Source: DASTSN01 sp035760665
GTDB lineage: Bacteria > Bacteroidota > Bacteroidia > Chitinophagales > Chitinophagaceae
Assembly (NCBI GenBank): GCA_035760665.1
Contig: DASTSN010000034.1
Coordinates: 1-41,897, forward strand
Direction: 5' to 3'
Length of the DNA stretch: 41,897 nt
The notes beneath the pieces were generated by a model. The model was not told where the DNA came from. It saw nothing but the letters and a program-made list of their open reading frames with translations, and did not search any database. A program made the translations under genes and the position numbers. Within the stretch, counting starts at the first letter, position 1. Every line of letters starts with the position of its first letter. Below, piece by piece: positions 40,637-41,897 of this stretch.

Positions 40637-41897
40637 CTACCATCCCATTTTTTTCTTCTTTTTATGATAGCGGGAATACAACAGCTTTGCCTCCTGGACA
40701 AGTGCCAAAAAATCCTGCTGTGAAAGATTTCCGTTTTCCATTGCCTGCGAGGTAAGTGTAATCATATCACTCCAGTTGATGGTTTTTGCAAAGGGAGATT
40801 GCTTCAGCAGGGTGCCAAACATCATCACCGCCGTTGAAAATTTATAGGAGCTGTCCAGGTATTCGAAAGGAATAACATGGTAGGGACAGGCATACTTAGC
40901 CGACAGAATTGTATCCCGCTGGGGCTTTTTAAACTGAAGATCAATTTCTGCATAATGATCGGCCTCAGGTGTAGCAGCAAATTTCCCTTTTTCTACCGGC
41001 GTAATTTCAAATGCTGCAATGACAGACTGCCCGGAACCGAACTCGCCACCTTCCATAACGGAAAGCGTATCACGTAATGCGCCCATTTTATTATCAAAAC
41101 CAATCAACCGGTACTCCTTTACAAAAGCAGGGTTAAAGACAATATTCATAAAAACATTGTCAGCAACTGCATACAAGGTTTGGGTAAACTCTTCCAGTAA
41201 AACTTTCTCTGCCTCCTGGTAACTATCCAGGTAAGCGTAATTTCCGTTCCCTTTCCTGGCAAGTGTCTGAATTTTTGAATCTTTAAAATTACCCATGCCC
41301 ACACCAAGGCATGTCAGGTATATTCCAGAGTGGCGGTGACGGGCAATCAGGTCCTCCAGTTCTTCATCTTTTTTTAAGCCTACGTTAAAATCACCATCCG
41401 TTGCCAAAATCACCCGGTTGTTCCCCCCTTTTATATAATGACTAGCAGCCAACCTGTACGCCATTCGGATTCCGGATTCACCCGGTGTTGACCCGCCGGG
41501 CGTCAGTTCATCAATGGCCTTTAATATTTTTTCTTTCTCAGCTCCGCCGGTGGGGTTCAGCATTGTCCCCACCACGCCACCATACACCACAATGGAGACG
41601 GTGTCTTTATCCCTCAGATTATTGACCAGTAACCGAAACGCCGACTGCAGCAAGGGCAGCCTGTTAGGCATGTCCATTGAGCCGGAAACGTCGATCAGGA
41701 AGACGAGGTTTGCCGGGGGCAAAGAATCCAGCGCTATTTTCCGGGACGAAATATTTACAAATAACAATTGGTTCGCAGGATTCCAGGCGCAGTTGGTAAT
41801 GACCGTTTGCACATCAAAAAGCTTATCCCCGGTTGGTGCATTGTAATTATTATTAAAATAATTCAGCATTTCTTCAATCCGTACAGCATCGGGCGGA
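40637..41897 (-). CDS. VWA-domain protein (YfbK-like), 5'-truncated
   Basis: Large envelope or cytoplasmic protein with a von Willebrand factor A domain; the start lies outside the window. Seen: the frame is open to the window edge and reads P-P-D-A-V-R-I-E-E before MLNYFNNNY, a pattern that precedes the VWA domain in YfbK-type proteins. The metal-site motif DxSxS is present in FLIDVSGSMDM, with TDGDFNVG further on, and a strand-rich C-terminal part (about residues 225-410 of the visible part) ends in KKKKMGW. At least 420 codons are visible. Proteins of this family often have a lipoprotein or signal start, which cannot be checked here. The gene is convergent with dnaJ, 29 bases apart, with no clear terminator between. 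Confidence 0.88.
   Translation of the reverse strand, partial: PPDAVRIEEMLNYFNNNYNAPTGDKLFDVQTVITNCAWNPANQLLFVNISSRKIALDSLPPANLVFLIDVSGSMDMPNRLPLLQSAFRLLVNNLRDKDTVSIVVYGGVVGTMLNPTGGAEKEKILKAIDELTPGGSTPGESGIRMAYRLAASHYIKGGNNRVILATDGDFNVGLKKDEELEDLIARHRHSGIYLTCLGVGMGNFKDSKIQTLARKGNGNYAYLDSYQEAEKVLLEEFTQTLYAVADNVFMNIVFNPAFVKEYRLIGFDNKMGALRDTLSVMEGGEFGSGQSVIAAFEITPVEKGKFAATPEADHYAEIDLQFKKPQRDTILSAKYACPYHVIPFEYLDSSYKFSTAVMMFGTLLKQSPFAKTINWSDMITLTSQAMENGNLSQQDFLALVQEAKLLYSRYHKKKKKMGW

Overview
The window looks like chromosomal DNA of a Bacteroidota bacterium, most likely Chitinophagaceae or a close relative. The reasons are a SusC/SusD outer-membrane pair, a PKD-repeat protein with a type IX secretion (T9SS) type-B sorting domain beside a PorP/SprF-like partner, a free-standing T9SS type-A sorting domain, FtsX-like permeases of the Bacteroidetes type, a Reg_prop histidine kinase, a DUF2795 protein, several promoters of the Bacteroidota form TTG-N17-23-TAnnTTTG, and no Shine-Dalgarno sequences. 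No rRNA, tRNA, CRISPR array, integrase or intact insertion sequence was recognised.

Layout. 1-1.7 kb: the 3' end of gatC, a LolD-like ABC ATPase and a PduO-type cobalamin adenosyltransferase. 1.8-5.5 kb: a Reg_prop/Y_Y_Y sensor kinase with its LuxR-type response regulator. 5.7-11.1 kb: an accessory block with an OmpA-family protein, two unrecognised secreted proteins (here called A, 6924-8156, and B, 8164-9072), a small doubtful ORF, a frameshifted relative of the C-terminal half of A (A', 9360-10546), and a pseudogene whose rebuilt product resembles the N-terminal half of A (B', 10575-11106). 11.1-14.9 kb: an FtsX/MacB-type permease convergent with a second LolD-like ATPase. 15.1-20.2 kb: housekeeping genes, namely a DUF2795 protein on the plus strand and then fabI, a small membrane protein, recN, a coiled-coil zinc-ribbon protein and a Nif3-family protein on the minus strand. 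20.3-24.6 kb: a YitT-family protein, a membrane-anchored DinB-like protein, a GNAT acetyltransferase, an M32 carboxypeptidase and a small lipoprotein. 24.8-31.2 kb: a T9SS-related block with a 15-PKD CHU_C adhesin, PorP/SprF, a Bcp peroxiredoxin and a cargo-less T9SS sorting domain. 31.2-37.6 kb: an RlmI-like rRNA methyltransferase and an orphan SusC/SusD pair. 37.6-38.7 kb: a 1.1-kb gene-free stretch rich in inverted repeats. 38.7-41.9 kb: grpE and dnaJ, then a 5'-truncated VWA-domain protein.

How the genes fit together. Much of the window serves the cell envelope: nutrient import (SusCD), surface display (T9SS cargo plus PorP/SprF), peptidoglycan anchoring (OmpA), lipoprotein or efflux ABC parts, and a sensor kinase that could read an external signal. 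The housekeeping genes cover tRNA amidation, fatty-acid synthesis, DNA repair, chaperones and cobalamin activation. The least explained part is the 5.7-11.1 kb block. There a two-domain secreted protein sits beside separate single-domain relatives that are decaying, which suggests a local history of duplication with domain fusion or fission. I see no complete undescribed defence or mobile system.
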